Shown in pieces: positions 1 to 7,076 of a stretch of 21,851 nt of DNA (positions within the stretch are counted from its first letter, which is position 1; the number at the start of each line of letters is the position of its first letter). The position numbers and the translations under genes were made by a program. The notes below the pieces were generated by a model. It was not told the origin of the DNA. It saw nothing but the letters and a program-made list of their open reading frames with translations, and ran no database searches. This DNA is from an uncultured Lachnospiraceae bacterium (GTDB lineage: Bacteria > Bacillota > Clostridia > Lachnospirales > Lachnospiraceae): positions 1-21,851 of the forward strand of contig CAJTRL010000065.1 of NCBI GenBank assembly GCA_910578715.1, written 5' to 3'.

Positions 1-101
1 AGGCCATGCGCTTTCGCCCATTCTTCGTACACATAGTTATACTCCTGCCATACGGCATAGTATTTGTTTAGCTGTTCCAAAAAAGCGTTGTTGCTTATCA
101 T
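1..101 (-). CDS. MarR-like transcriptional regulator, N-terminal fragment (cut by window edge)
   Basis: Only the first 33 codons are inside the window, beginning MISNNAFLEQLNKYYAVWQE. The residues that follow are rich in aromatic and acidic positions, which resembles the first helix of small MarR-type winged-helix regulators. No DNA-binding motif is visible, so the family call rests on this helix and on the promoter. The ATG at 101 follows a strong AAGGAGG site seven bases upstream. The upstream region carries two copies of an inverted repeat placed in the spacer and just after the -10 box, as expected for an autorepressed MarR gene. The target genes probably lie beyond the left edge of the window. 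Confidence 0.55.
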   Translation of the reverse strand, partial: MISNNAFLEQLNKYYAVWQEYNYVYEEWAKAHG

Positions 102-122
102 AGCTTACCTCCTTGAGTAAAT

Positions 123-175
123 TAGTCCATTTCTGTACTGTTTATATTATAGTCCATAACTGTACTAATTGTCAA
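123..175 (-). promoter_or_regulatory. Promoter with two operator copies for the MarR-like gene
   Basis: On the minus strand TTGACA (170-175) and TATAAT (146-151) are separated by 18 bp. Two 17-bp copies, TAGTCCATNNCTGTACT on the plus strand, lie at 123-139 and 150-166. Each is an imperfect palindrome with half-site AGTNCA-N4-TGNACT. One copy fills the spacer and the other covers the expected transcription start. This geometry fits autorepression by a dimeric regulator; binding itself is inferred. Confidence 0.7.
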
Positions 176-195
176 GATGGGAATATTATACAAAG

Positions 196-255
196 AAAAA
201 GCGCCCATTAAGCGCAAGAAAAGACGGTACAGCCCTTGTAATCAGAGCTATACCG
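196..255 (-). terminator. Terminator after the GH35 gene
   Basis: In minus-strand RNA a 9-bp stem (255-247 with 233-225, including one G.U pair) closes a 13-base loop and is followed by TCTTTTCTT. A second weak GCGC stem (215-212 with 204-201) is followed by five U. It lies 127 bases past the GH35 stop codon and marks the likely end of the galactoside operon. Confidence 0.6.
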
Positions 256-381
256 CCTAATCTGAAATTACTTTCTTTTAACTGGAGACTCTTAATTTTA
301 CCGGGTTTGTTGATGTATCGCGCCACATGGTTTTCGCTCTTTATCGTCCTGCATCCGTTTTCTCATCCTAAACCCGTTTTC

Positions 382-2130
382 TCATCCCAAATCCGGCTCA
401 TCGCACAGGCTGATTTCTCCCGCTGCCTTTCCTTCCGTTTCAAAAATCAAAATCCTGTTTTCGCCTTTGCGAAGCAGCGGCGCCGGAATATAGAGGCGTC
501 TCTGCGGTCCGATTTCCCAGAACCGCCCGATATTGAAATCGTTTACGAGCACGCAGCCTTTGCCCCATCCGGTGAAATCAAGGAAAGTATCTCCGGCCTC
601 TTCCACCGTAAAGATAAATTCGTAAAATCCCGGCTCGCCCTCTTGAACGGGTTTTTCAAAGGACAGCCCCGACAAGTCTTCCATCGGCAGGCAGTACATG
701 TTCCAGTCATAATGCTGGTGTCCGTTAATCTGTACGCAATGGTCGATTCCCTTGCGCTGCTTTTCCAACGAAGGTCCAAAATTCACGCGGCCCATGTTTT
801 CAACGAGGATGGACAATTTTTCCCCTTTGGCCGCCGGCGTCTCAAAAGCATACTCCGAAAGCAGCTCCCTGTCGTAAAGCGTGATGAGCGGTTTTTCGTC
901 CATGAAAAAACATGCCCTGTCGTTCGCTCCATAGAGGCGGATTGTCTCCAAATCCCCTTCTTTTTCCAGCGTGCTTTCATAAAGAATATAACCGTAGCCC
1001 TGTCCGAGTTTTTCCATCGAAAGGGGTACGATATTCTGCACCCGCCGTGCAATCTTGGACAGGTTTGAAAACAGTCCTGTATTCCGCGCACATTTTAACG
1101 TTCCATAGTTCTTTCTCTGAATTTTCGTCGTGAACTCCACCTGCGGAACCGCGGCATATTTGGAAATGACGTCGCGAAAAGCCTCATATTTGGGCGTAAT
1201 CTGTCCGTCTTCCGTCAAAAGCGCGTCATAATCATAGGACGTTACATCCGGCGTCAGCACATCATAATAATTTGCGCCGTTCATAAAGCCGAAATTGGTT
1301 CCGCCGATAAACATATAGATATTGACATGGCCTTCCGAAAGGATTTCGTCCAAATCCCTGACATGCTCCGCCAGGTCGCCCGTCTGGTGACAGGGCATTC
1401 CCCAGCTGTCAAACCATCCCACCCAGAATTCCATGCACATTAACGGCCTGTCTCCAATCTTCTTTTTCATTACGCCGAACTGCATTCTGCCTTTTGAGCC
1501 AAAGTTCCCGGTCTGCAGAACATTTTCCACTTTACCGCAGTCAAAAGCATCCCCGAAAGGCCCGTCGGAAGTAACAAGCGGCACGCTGCACCCGCAGTCG
1601 GTCATCAGTTTCTTCATATAAGAAAGGTATTCCTCGTTATCGCCGTAATATCCGTATTCATTTTCTATCTGCATGAAAATAACCGGGCCGCCCTCGGTTA
1701 TCTGCAAAGGCTTTATCACTTCAAACAGTTTTTCATAATATGCCTTCACATGCGCCAGATAGGGCTCATACATGCAGCGGAGGCGCATGCCGTCTTCCGC
1801 CAGCAGCCACCAGGGAAGTCCGCCAAATTCCCATTCGCCGCAAATATAAGGCGACGGGCGTAAAATGACCCACAGGCCGAGTTCCTGAGCGAGTTTTACA
1901 AACCCGACAACATCCAGTATTCCTGAAAAATCAAAGATTCCTTTTTCTTTTTCATGAAGATTCCAGGGAATATAGGTTTCCACCGTATTACAGCCGAGGG
2001 CCTTCAGCTTTTCCAGCCGGTCTCGCCAGTATTCGGGAACGATGCGGAAATAATGAATGCCTCCCGAAATGATTTTTATTTTTTCCCCATTCAGATAAAA
2101 ATCGTCTTTCATTTCAAATCTGCCGTTCAT
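382..2130 (-). CDS. Beta-galactosidase, glycoside hydrolase family 35
   Basis: This 582-residue protein is a GH35 retaining beta-galactosidase that removes terminal beta-galactosyl units from oligosaccharides. The N-terminal TIM barrel is clear: GGIHYFRIVPEYW near residues 23-35, VETYIPWNLHE at 50-60, and RPSPYICGEWEFGGLPWWL at 91-109. The proton donor should be E158 in IENEYG and the nucleophile E234 in MEFWVGWFDSWG. The C-terminal third is beta-rich, as usual for bacterial members of about 580-600 residues. No signal peptide is present, so the enzyme should be cytoplasmic and act on imported sugar. The ATG at 2130 has an AGGAG site seven bases upstream. It is the last gene of the importer operon, separated from the binding protein by a hairpin. 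Substrate beyond the beta-galactoside class cannot be told. Confidence 0.93.
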   Translation of the reverse strand: MNGRFEMKDDFYLNGEKIKIISGGIHYFRIVPEYWRDRLEKLKALGCNTVETYIPWNLHEKEKGIFDFSGILDVVGFVKLAQELGLWVILRPSPYICGEWEFGGLPWWLLAEDGMRLRCMYEPYLAHVKAYYEKLFEVIKPLQITEGGPVIFMQIENEYGYYGDNEEYLSYMKKLMTDCGCSVPLVTSDGPFGDAFDCGKVENVLQTGNFGSKGRMQFGVMKKKIGDRPLMCMEFWVGWFDSWGMPCHQTGDLAEHVRDLDEILSEGHVNIYMFIGGTNFGFMNGANYYDVLTPDVTSYDYDALLTEDGQITPKYEAFRDVISKYAAVPQVEFTTKIQRKNYGTLKCARNTGLFSNLSKIARRVQNIVPLSMEKLGQGYGYILYESTLEKEGDLETIRLYGANDRACFFMDEKPLITLYDRELLSEYAFETPAAKGEKLSILVENMGRVNFGPSLEKQRKGIDHCVQINGHQHYDWNMYCLPMEDLSGLSFEKPVQEGEPGFYEFIFTVEEAGDTFLDFTGWGKGCVLVNDFNIGRFWEIGPQRRLYIPAPLLRKGENRILIFETEGKAAGEISLCDEPDLG

Positions 2131-2155
2131 GTATTAACTCCTGTCTGTTAAGATG

Positions 2156-2189
2156 AAAAGAGGTAAGGACGCCTGTCCCTACCTCTTTT
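2156..2189 (-). terminator. Intercistronic hairpin terminator or attenuator before GH35
   Basis: A 15-bp stem (2156-2170 with 2175-2189, one mismatch that is G.U in minus-strand RNA) encloses a four-base loop and ends in four U on the minus strand, five on the plus strand. It lies between the solute-binding gene and GH35, and would lower GH35 expression relative to the binding protein. A second 7-bp hairpin lies just before it in the transcript, at 2198-2216. Confidence 0.65.
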
Positions 2190-2257
2190 TGAGATGGGAA
2201 AGCGGCAAGCGCTTTCTCATTTCCGATTTCAGTTCCTTCTTCTAAACTTATATCAGC

Positions 2258-3922
2258 TTATTTGTAAAGTTCGTCGAACTGTCTCTGCAGTTCCGCGGTT
2301 ACGTCATTCACTCCCGCCGCTTCAAGCGCTGCCTGGTACTCCGCCACGATATCTTCCGCCGAACCCGAATACTTACCGTAAGAAATCTGTTTCATGTAGC
2401 TGTCATGAATCTCGCTGATATTCTGAATCTGCGAATAAATCGGGTCAATGTTCGCTACAAACTGGCCATACGGATATTCAATTTTAATCTTGTCATATTC
2501 ATCATACAGCGCGTTGATTTTATCCCAGTCACGGCTTGCATCGAGGATTTCCAAATCGTCGTTACGTCCCCACCAGTAGTTGGTCGTTCCGTTGATATTG
2601 TCTGTATCCTGATTGTAGCCTTCCGGTGTTGTTCTGAGGCCGTCAGCCGTAATTTCATAAGAAACGCCTTCGATACCGTAGCAGAACAGTTTATAGCATT
2701 CCGGGTCATTTCTGAGCAAATCATAAACCATCAGCGCTCTTTCCGGATTTGCGCTTCCCGCGGAAATTGCCATTGCGCCGTGTGTAATGGAAAGGGCCGT
2801 TACATTGCCTGTCTCTTCACCAAAGTAGAAGAATCCGGATTCCGCGTCCGGGTCATCCTGATAAATCGTGTTCGCCGGTGTCGCGCTTACCAAATCGGTC
2901 CATGTCTGTGTATGATGCTGCTCCGCCGCTACTTTACCGACTCTGTAATCGTCACGGTTGGTTGAGGAACGATTGTTCAGCACGTCTGTCTGCCATACGC
3001 CGATTTCATCCCATTCTTTCATCATCTTCGCATATTCTACGAGGGAATCCGTATCTGTCATGAAAGGACAGTAAACCGTGTAAAGGTCATCTCTTGTGCC
3101 GCCCCACATAGCGCCCGCGTTGATACCGTCAATCGGAACATAATCGGAGTGGGATGCAATCCAGCCGCCCGCCATCTGTGCCTGCTGTGTGCCGTCGGAA
3201 TCCCAGGGAATGATATCCGGGTAAGCGGTTTTTACATAGCGGAAGTATTCTGTCAAATCTTCCCAGCTGTGAACGCCGTTTTCAAGGCCCGCTTCTTTGG
3301 CCCAGTCAAGACGATAGATGAATCCGTGGTTGGTCCACTGTGCGTAGTTATCTTCCGGAATCAGATAGATTTCGCCTTCATATTTACAAAGGTCCCAGTT
3401 CTCCGCCGGAACGCTTGCCCAGGTCTTCGGCGCGTAAGTTTTTAACATATCTTCTGAAAGCTCAAGGAATGCGCCGTTTTTGGCATTCGGCCACGCATCC
3501 AGCCAGTCGGAAGCCGTACCCACAAGGTCAACGGAACCGTCCATACGAGCCAGTGTCAGGTTATAATTGGAAAGATAATCCGTCCAGGAAATGAAATTGA
3601 TGTCGAGCTCTGCATTGACCTTTTCGGTCAGTATTGCGTTTAACTGTGCCATCATTTCTTCGTATTTTTCTTTCGTTCCTGAAGGCGTATCACCTGTTGT
3701 CATGTATGTAATGACTACATGCTCGGACGTGTCTACATTCGCCCACGGGTCATCGGATGAAGCCGCATCCGTCGATGCCGCACTGTTATCTGTGGATGCC
3801 GCGCTGTTATCCGTTGAAGAAGCGCTGTTATCAGCAGCCGGTGCATCGGAGCCGCCGCCACAGGCTGTCACGCCGGCAACCATAGACGCTGTTAATAATA
3901 CTGCGAGTAATTTCTTTTTCAT
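2258..3922 (-). CDS. ABC importer extracellular solute-binding lipoprotein (oligosaccharide type)
   Basis: This 554-residue protein is the sugar-binding lipoprotein of the importer encoded just upstream. It opens with a lipoprotein signal peptide: three lysines, a hydrophobic stretch, and the lipobox GVTAC with the modified cysteine at C21. A Ser/Thr/Asp/Ala linker (residues 25-58) with an STDNSAA repeat forms a flexible tether. The rest matches the large family-1 binding proteins paired with LplB/LplC-type permeases, which import oligosaccharides. The start has GGAGG six bases before the ATG. It is separated from the second permease by 210 bp holding three hairpins, a common arrangement where the binding protein is made in excess. 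The ligand is not readable from sequence; the neighbouring galactosidases suggest galactosyl oligosaccharides (inference). Confidence 0.9.
   Translation of the reverse strand: MKKKLLAVLLTASMVAGVTACGGGSDAPAADNSASSTDNSAASTDNSAASTDAASSDDPWANVDTSEHVVITYMTTGDTPSGTKEKYEEMMAQLNAILTEKVNAELDINFISWTDYLSNYNLTLARMDGSVDLVGTASDWLDAWPNAKNGAFLELSEDMLKTYAPKTWASVPAENWDLCKYEGEIYLIPEDNYAQWTNHGFIYRLDWAKEAGLENGVHSWEDLTEYFRYVKTAYPDIIPWDSDGTQQAQMAGGWIASHSDYVPIDGINAGAMWGGTRDDLYTVYCPFMTDTDSLVEYAKMMKEWDEIGVWQTDVLNNRSSTNRDDYRVGKVAAEQHHTQTWTDLVSATPANTIYQDDPDAESGFFYFGEETGNVTALSITHGAMAISAGSANPERALMVYDLLRNDPECYKLFCYGIEGVSYEITADGLRTTPEGYNQDTDNINGTTNYWWGRNDDLEILDASRDWDKINALYDEYDKIKIEYPYGQFVANIDPIYSQIQNISEIHDSYMKQISYGKYSGSAEDIVAEYQAALEAAGVNDVTAELQRQFDELYK
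3749..3832 (-). repeat. In-frame 21-bp imperfect tandem repeat in the lipoprotein linker
   Basis: The DNA for residues 31-58 of the binding protein contains about three diverged 21-bp units, each encoding a variant of STDNSAA. Being a multiple of three, copy-number change would alter the tether length without breaking the frame. Confidence 0.65.
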
Positions 3923-3982
3923 ATCTTACCTCCGTTTTTTATTTTATATTGAACTCATGTCGCTGAGTATCAATCATGATAT

Positions 3983-4125
3983 AGAACTTCTCAACCTCTC
4001 ATTATCCCGTCACCCCGGAAGAATGCCCGCTTCTCAGGGCATTCTTTCAGGCGAGAAAGGTTCGCTCTGCGAACCGTAGAACTTCTTGGCGTCTCGTCCT
4101 ATGGCGAGACGCCTTTAGAAGTTCT
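3983..4125 (-). promoter_or_regulatory. Three-hairpin intercistronic region before the solute-binding gene
   Basis: Three strong inverted repeats sit between the permease stop and the binding-protein start: 4019-4028 with 4037-4046 (10 bp), 4059-4065 with 4069-4075 (7 bp), and a composite stem of 4078-4086 with 4117-4125 enclosing 4088-4096 with 4105-4113. The sequence AGAACTTCT (plus strand) occurs at 4078-4086 and again at 3983-3991, so the arm at 4117-4125 has two possible partners. None has a long U-run after it. RNA processing or stabilisation that raises binding-protein mRNA is more likely than termination. Confidence 0.6.
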
Positions 4126-4132
4126 TCTCGAC

Positions 4133-5056
4133 CTACCCTTTGACCGCCCCAACAGTAATACCGCTGATAAAGTACTTCTGTACGAACGGGTATAAAAGCA
4201 CGATAGGCCCGGTTGCGAGAACCGCATTCGCCATCTTAACGCTTTCCTGCGGGATATCGGCGATGTTGACAAACTGACCCGCTACTGAGTTTTTCAGAGC
4301 GTCGATTTTATTCACAACCTCATACAGGGTAAACTGCAGAGGTTTTACCGCTACCTTTGAGCCTAAGAACAGCGAAGACTGATACCATTCATTCCAGTAA
4401 CCGAGCGCAAGGAACAAGCCAATCGTTGCAAGCGCCGGTTTTAACATCGGCAGAATCAGGGAAACGAAAATCTTCATATCGCCCGCCCCGTCTATCTTGC
4501 CGGATTCCGTAATTTCGTGGGGAATCGCCTTTACAAAATTCTTCATCAGAATAATCAGCCAGGGAGACATCAGCAATGGCAGCAATACCGCCAGGTAATT
4601 GTCCTGTAAATGGTAAGTCTGGGTCATCAGCAAGTAGTACGGTGCAAGGCCCGCCGAAAACAGACTCGTAAAGTATATGTAAAAAGAAATTGCATTTCTG
4701 AAATGAAAATCCTTTCTCTGCAGCGCGTAGCCTGTCATCGAAATAATGGACAGTCCAAGCGTCGTTCCGACCAGCGTCATGATAATCGTCAGCGCGTAGG
4801 ATTTCCAGATACCGCCGCTTTTTGTAACCATTTTATATGCTTCCATCGAAATATCCTTTGGAATCAGCTGCACGCCTTCCGCCCGGATAACTGCTTCACT
4901 CGTAAAAGAGGAGCTGACAATAATCAGAAACGGAATGATACAGCAGACCGCATACAGTGTGATAAAAGTATAACCAAATCCTCTGATAATCTTATCCGAT
5001 GTGCCAATTTTTACTTTGGCGCCGGATTCCATCAAATCTTTATCTTTATTCGCCAT
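4133..5056 (-). CDS. ABC importer permease, LplC/YtcP-like
   Basis: This 307-residue integral membrane protein is the second permease of the sugar importer. Six hydrophobic helices can be placed, and the EAA-type cytoplasmic loop that contacts the ATPase reads ESGKIDGAGDMKIF with LPMLKP after it (residues about 184-207). The C-terminus SGITVGAVKG is typical of this subfamily. The start was set at the ATG at 5056 because AGGAGGAGG lies directly upstream; an in-frame upstream extension to 5107 would overlap the preceding permease and has no comparable site. The gap to that permease is 13 bp, so the two are co-translated. No importer ATPase is encoded here, so a shared MsmX-type ATPase elsewhere is expected from family knowledge. 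Confidence 0.92.
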   Translation of the reverse strand: MANKDKDLMESGAKVKIGTSDKIIRGFGYTFITLYAVCCIIPFLIIVSSSFTSEAVIRAEGVQLIPKDISMEAYKMVTKSGGIWKSYALTIIMTLVGTTLGLSIISMTGYALQRKDFHFRNAISFYIYFTSLFSAGLAPYYLLMTQTYHLQDNYLAVLLPLLMSPWLIILMKNFVKAIPHEITESGKIDGAGDMKIFVSLILPMLKPALATIGLFLALGYWNEWYQSSLFLGSKVAVKPLQFTLYEVVNKIDALKNSVAGQFVNIADIPQESVKMANAVLATGPIVLLYPFVQKYFISGITVGAVKG

Positions 5057-5069
5057 AATCTGCCTCCTC

Positions 5070-6002
5070 CTAGAACAATGAATAATCCGGTTCAATTTTC
5101 TTGACAATCCAGTTGACCGTCATAACGATTACAAATCCGATAATCGACTGATACAGGCCGACCGCCGATGCCGTCGAGAAATTGAAGCTGACCATAGATG
5201 CGCGGTACACATAGGTTTCGATAATGTCCGTCGTCGGATACAAAATCGGGTTGGTTCCGACAACGTTATAGAACAGGCCGAAATTACCCTTTACGATTCC
5301 GCCCAGTGCAAAGAGAAGCAGAATAACAATCGTAGGTTTCAACGAAGGCAGGATGATATAGCGGATTCGCTGGAAGCCGTTTGCTCCGTCCACCTTCGCC
5401 GCTTCCATCATTTCCCCGTCAATTCCCATAATGGATGCAAAATAAACAACGGAGTTATAACCTGTCTGCTGCCACAGATAAATGATAACCAGCAGCACCG
5501 GCCATACATTCGGGTCCGAATAAGGCTGCCATTTTTCCCGTCCGAGACTCGTCAGAATGCTGTTGACAAATCCGGTGTCAAAATTTAACAGGTTGAATAC
5601 GAGAAGTCCCACCAGTACCTGTGAAATAAAGTACGGAAGGAACAGAACTGTCTGGGACACTTTCTTAAACATTTTGCTGCGCAGCTCGTTGAGCAGGATT
5701 GCCACAAATACCGCCAGCAGATTTCCAAGCAGAATAAATGCCAGATTATAGAGAATCGTGTTTTTGGTCAGATTGAACAGCTCTCCGGAAGTCGCCAGAA
5801 ACTTGAAATTGTCCAGCCCGATGAACTTGCTCCCGAAAATACCATCCCGATAGTTAAACTTTACGAATGCCGCATAGACTCCGGGCAACGGCATATAGCT
5901 GAACAGAAAGAAAAATAAAATTGCCGGAATGCACATCAGAATCAATGTCCGGTCTTTTACTACCTTCTGCCAGAAAGTCAGCCCGCTTTTGCGTTTTTTC
6001 AT
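5070..6002 (-). CDS. ABC importer permease, LplB-like
   Basis: This 310-residue protein is the first permease and first gene of the galactoside importer operon. After a lysine-rich start come a transmembrane helix at about 20-38, a periplasmic-side FNYRDGIFGSKFIGLDNF segment, and further helices near 85-105, 117-138, 168-190, 222-240 and the C-terminal end. The EAA loop is EAAKVDGANGFQRIRYIILP (residues 200-219), matching binding-protein-dependent sugar permeases. The ATG at 6002 is preceded by a GGGGGT site. The promoter lies about 90 bases upstream, with LacI-type operators and a G9 tract in its spacer, so expression is likely repressed by the regulator encoded at 7077-8123. Confidence 0.93.
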   Translation of the reverse strand: MKKRKSGLTFWQKVVKDRTLILMCIPAILFFFLFSYMPLPGVYAAFVKFNYRDGIFGSKFIGLDNFKFLATSGELFNLTKNTILYNLAFILLGNLLAVFVAILLNELRSKMFKKVSQTVLFLPYFISQVLVGLLVFNLLNFDTGFVNSILTSLGREKWQPYSDPNVWPVLLVIIYLWQQTGYNSVVYFASIMGIDGEMMEAAKVDGANGFQRIRYIILPSLKPTIVILLLFALGGIVKGNFGLFYNVVGTNPILYPTTDIIETYVYRASMVSFNFSTASAVGLYQSIIGFVIVMTVNWIVKKIEPDYSLF

Positions 6003-6065
6003 GTTTTACCCCCACTCTCTTTCCCGATAACAGTTTTTGTTACATTTGCTATCTTTTTATATTTT

Positions 6066-6079
6066 GAAATCGGTTGCAA
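6066..6079. promoter_or_regulatory. LacI-type operator O1, importer promoter (downstream)
   Basis: GAAATCGGTTGCAA lies just after the -10 box of the importer promoter, about +5 to +18 from the expected start site. It has the central CG and A/T-flanked symmetry typical of LacI/GalR-family operators and differs by one base from the other two sites in the window. Confidence 0.75.
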
Positions 6080-6090
6080 TTTCCTTTTTT

Positions 6091-6119
6091 ACCATAACAC
6101 CCCCCCCCGAATTTGTCAA
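6091..6119 (-). promoter_or_regulatory. Importer operon promoter with G9 tract in its spacer
   Basis: On the minus strand TTGACA (6114-6119) and TATGGT (6091-6096) are exactly 17 bp apart. The spacer contains nine consecutive G residues (plus-strand C run at 6100-6108). Loss or gain of one G would change the spacing to 16 or 18 bp. Two LacI-type operators flank this promoter. Together with those operators, this is the main content of the 384-base gap 6003-6386; the rest holds the divergent promoter at 6221-6249. Confidence 0.75.
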
Positions 6120-6129
6120 CAGTTAATTT

Positions 6130-6143
6130 GAAACCGGTTGCAA
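6130..6143. promoter_or_regulatory. LacI-type operator O2, importer promoter (upstream)
   Basis: GAAACCGGTTGCAA lies 10 bp upstream of the -35 box. Its start is 64 bp from that of O1, about six helical turns, so a looped repressor complex holding the promoter between the two sites is geometrically possible (inference). Confidence 0.75.
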
Positions 6144-6220
6144 GTTTGGTAAATATGGTGTGATTATACAGCTGTTTTTTGTGCATTGTGCTGGATAAAA
6201 TTTATTCTTAAACGATTAAG

Positions 6221-6249
6221 TGGACACGGTTATTTTCCCATGCTATAAT
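6221..6249 (+). promoter_or_regulatory. Promoter of the flavin-reductase-like gene
   Basis: TGGACA (6221-6226) and a perfect TATAAT (6244-6249) are 17 bp apart on the plus strand. It is divergent from the importer promoter and gives an untranslated leader of about 130 bases. Confidence 0.7.
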
Positions 6250-6386
6250 AGCCCCAGCCGAAAATGAACTGATTTTTAATAGGATTCGGGTGGCAGAAGA
6301 CGCCATTCAAAAAATGTATCAGTATAGCGCGCAAAATATTCCCTCGTGTCCCGCTTCGTCGAATGGGGAAAGGAGTCTGGTTATCC

Positions 6387-7022
6387 ATGAATAAAAAACA
6401 GTTTTTTGACATTTCTGATATGCTGAAAGAAAAAGAATGGTGGGGATTCAACTGGCTTGAACATCTGACTGCGGTGCCCGCGCCCCTCGTACTCGTTACC
6501 GGTTATAAGGAAAACGGTCTGGCAAACGGAACGATGCAGTCATGGTTCTGCTTTTCCAGTGAAAATGATTTCTACTGTATTTTTGGAAGCGTAAGCAAAT
6601 ATTCCCATATGTATGAGATTGCCACAGAAAAAAAACAGCTGGCGGTTAATTTCCCGGATAAGACATGTATTGAAAAGTGTATGAACACCATCGCCAATAA
6701 CAGCTATGACCTGGATGAGCTTACCGCATCCGGCCTTCATTATCATAATGGCAGTAAAATAAAAGCCCCCATCGTGGATGAGTGCTTTTTGAATCTGGAA
6801 TGCGAAGTCGTATGGGAAAAAGAAATTTCGGAAGGAGGCATTCATGTTGCCTTATGTGTTAAAATCGTAAACGTATGGATGGACGAAGCGCACTATAATG
6901 CCGGAAAATGCGGTCGGTACGGTGAGACAGGTTATCTCTACAACGTTCATTCTCCGGTGAATCCGGAAACAGGCCAGAAAGATGCCTCAACGCTTGGGAT
7001 ATTGAACATACTGCCTTCCTGA
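6387..7022 (+). CDS. Flavin reductase-like, FMN-binding split-barrel protein
   Basis: This 211-residue protein resembles the flavin reductase-like family, FMN-binding split barrels that reduce flavin or carry FMN in small redox enzymes. Supporting features are the early segment AVPAPLVLVTGYKENGLANG (about residues 29-48), the following SWFCFSS strand, and the later ECEVVWEKEI and GETGYLYNVHS stretches. The start was taken at the ATG at 6387, which has AAAGGAG about 11 bases upstream; an in-frame ATG at 6363 overlaps that site and lacks one of its own. It stands alone on the plus strand, divergent from the importer and convergent with the LacI gene, so a role in sugar use is not evident. Substrate and electron donor are unknown. 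Confidence 0.75.
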   Translation: MNKKQFFDISDMLKEKEWWGFNWLEHLTAVPAPLVLVTGYKENGLANGTMQSWFCFSSENDFYCIFGSVSKYSHMYEIATEKKQLAVNFPDKTCIEKCMNTIANNSYDLDELTASGLHYHNGSKIKAPIVDECFLNLECEVVWEKEISEGGIHVALCVKIVNVWMDEAHYNAGKCGRYGETGYLYNVHSPVNPETGQKDASTLGILNILPS

Positions 7023-7033
7023 CACGATTTTCC

Positions 7034-7067
7034 CACTGACGTTATTTTCGCACTGGCGTTATCTTCG
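7034..7067. repeat. 17-bp tandem duplication
   Basis: CACTGRCGTTATYTTCG occurs twice head to tail (7034-7050 and 7051-7067) with two mismatches, in the 54-base gap between two convergent stop codons. No clear terminator stem was seen there. Confidence 0.7.
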
Positions 7068-7076
7068 CGCCGTTTT

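Noticed and set aside
169..1068. Long plus-strand open frame opposite GH35
   Set aside because: It runs antisense to a clear GH35 gene, starts inside the MarR promoter, has no ribosome-binding site and no protein-like motif.
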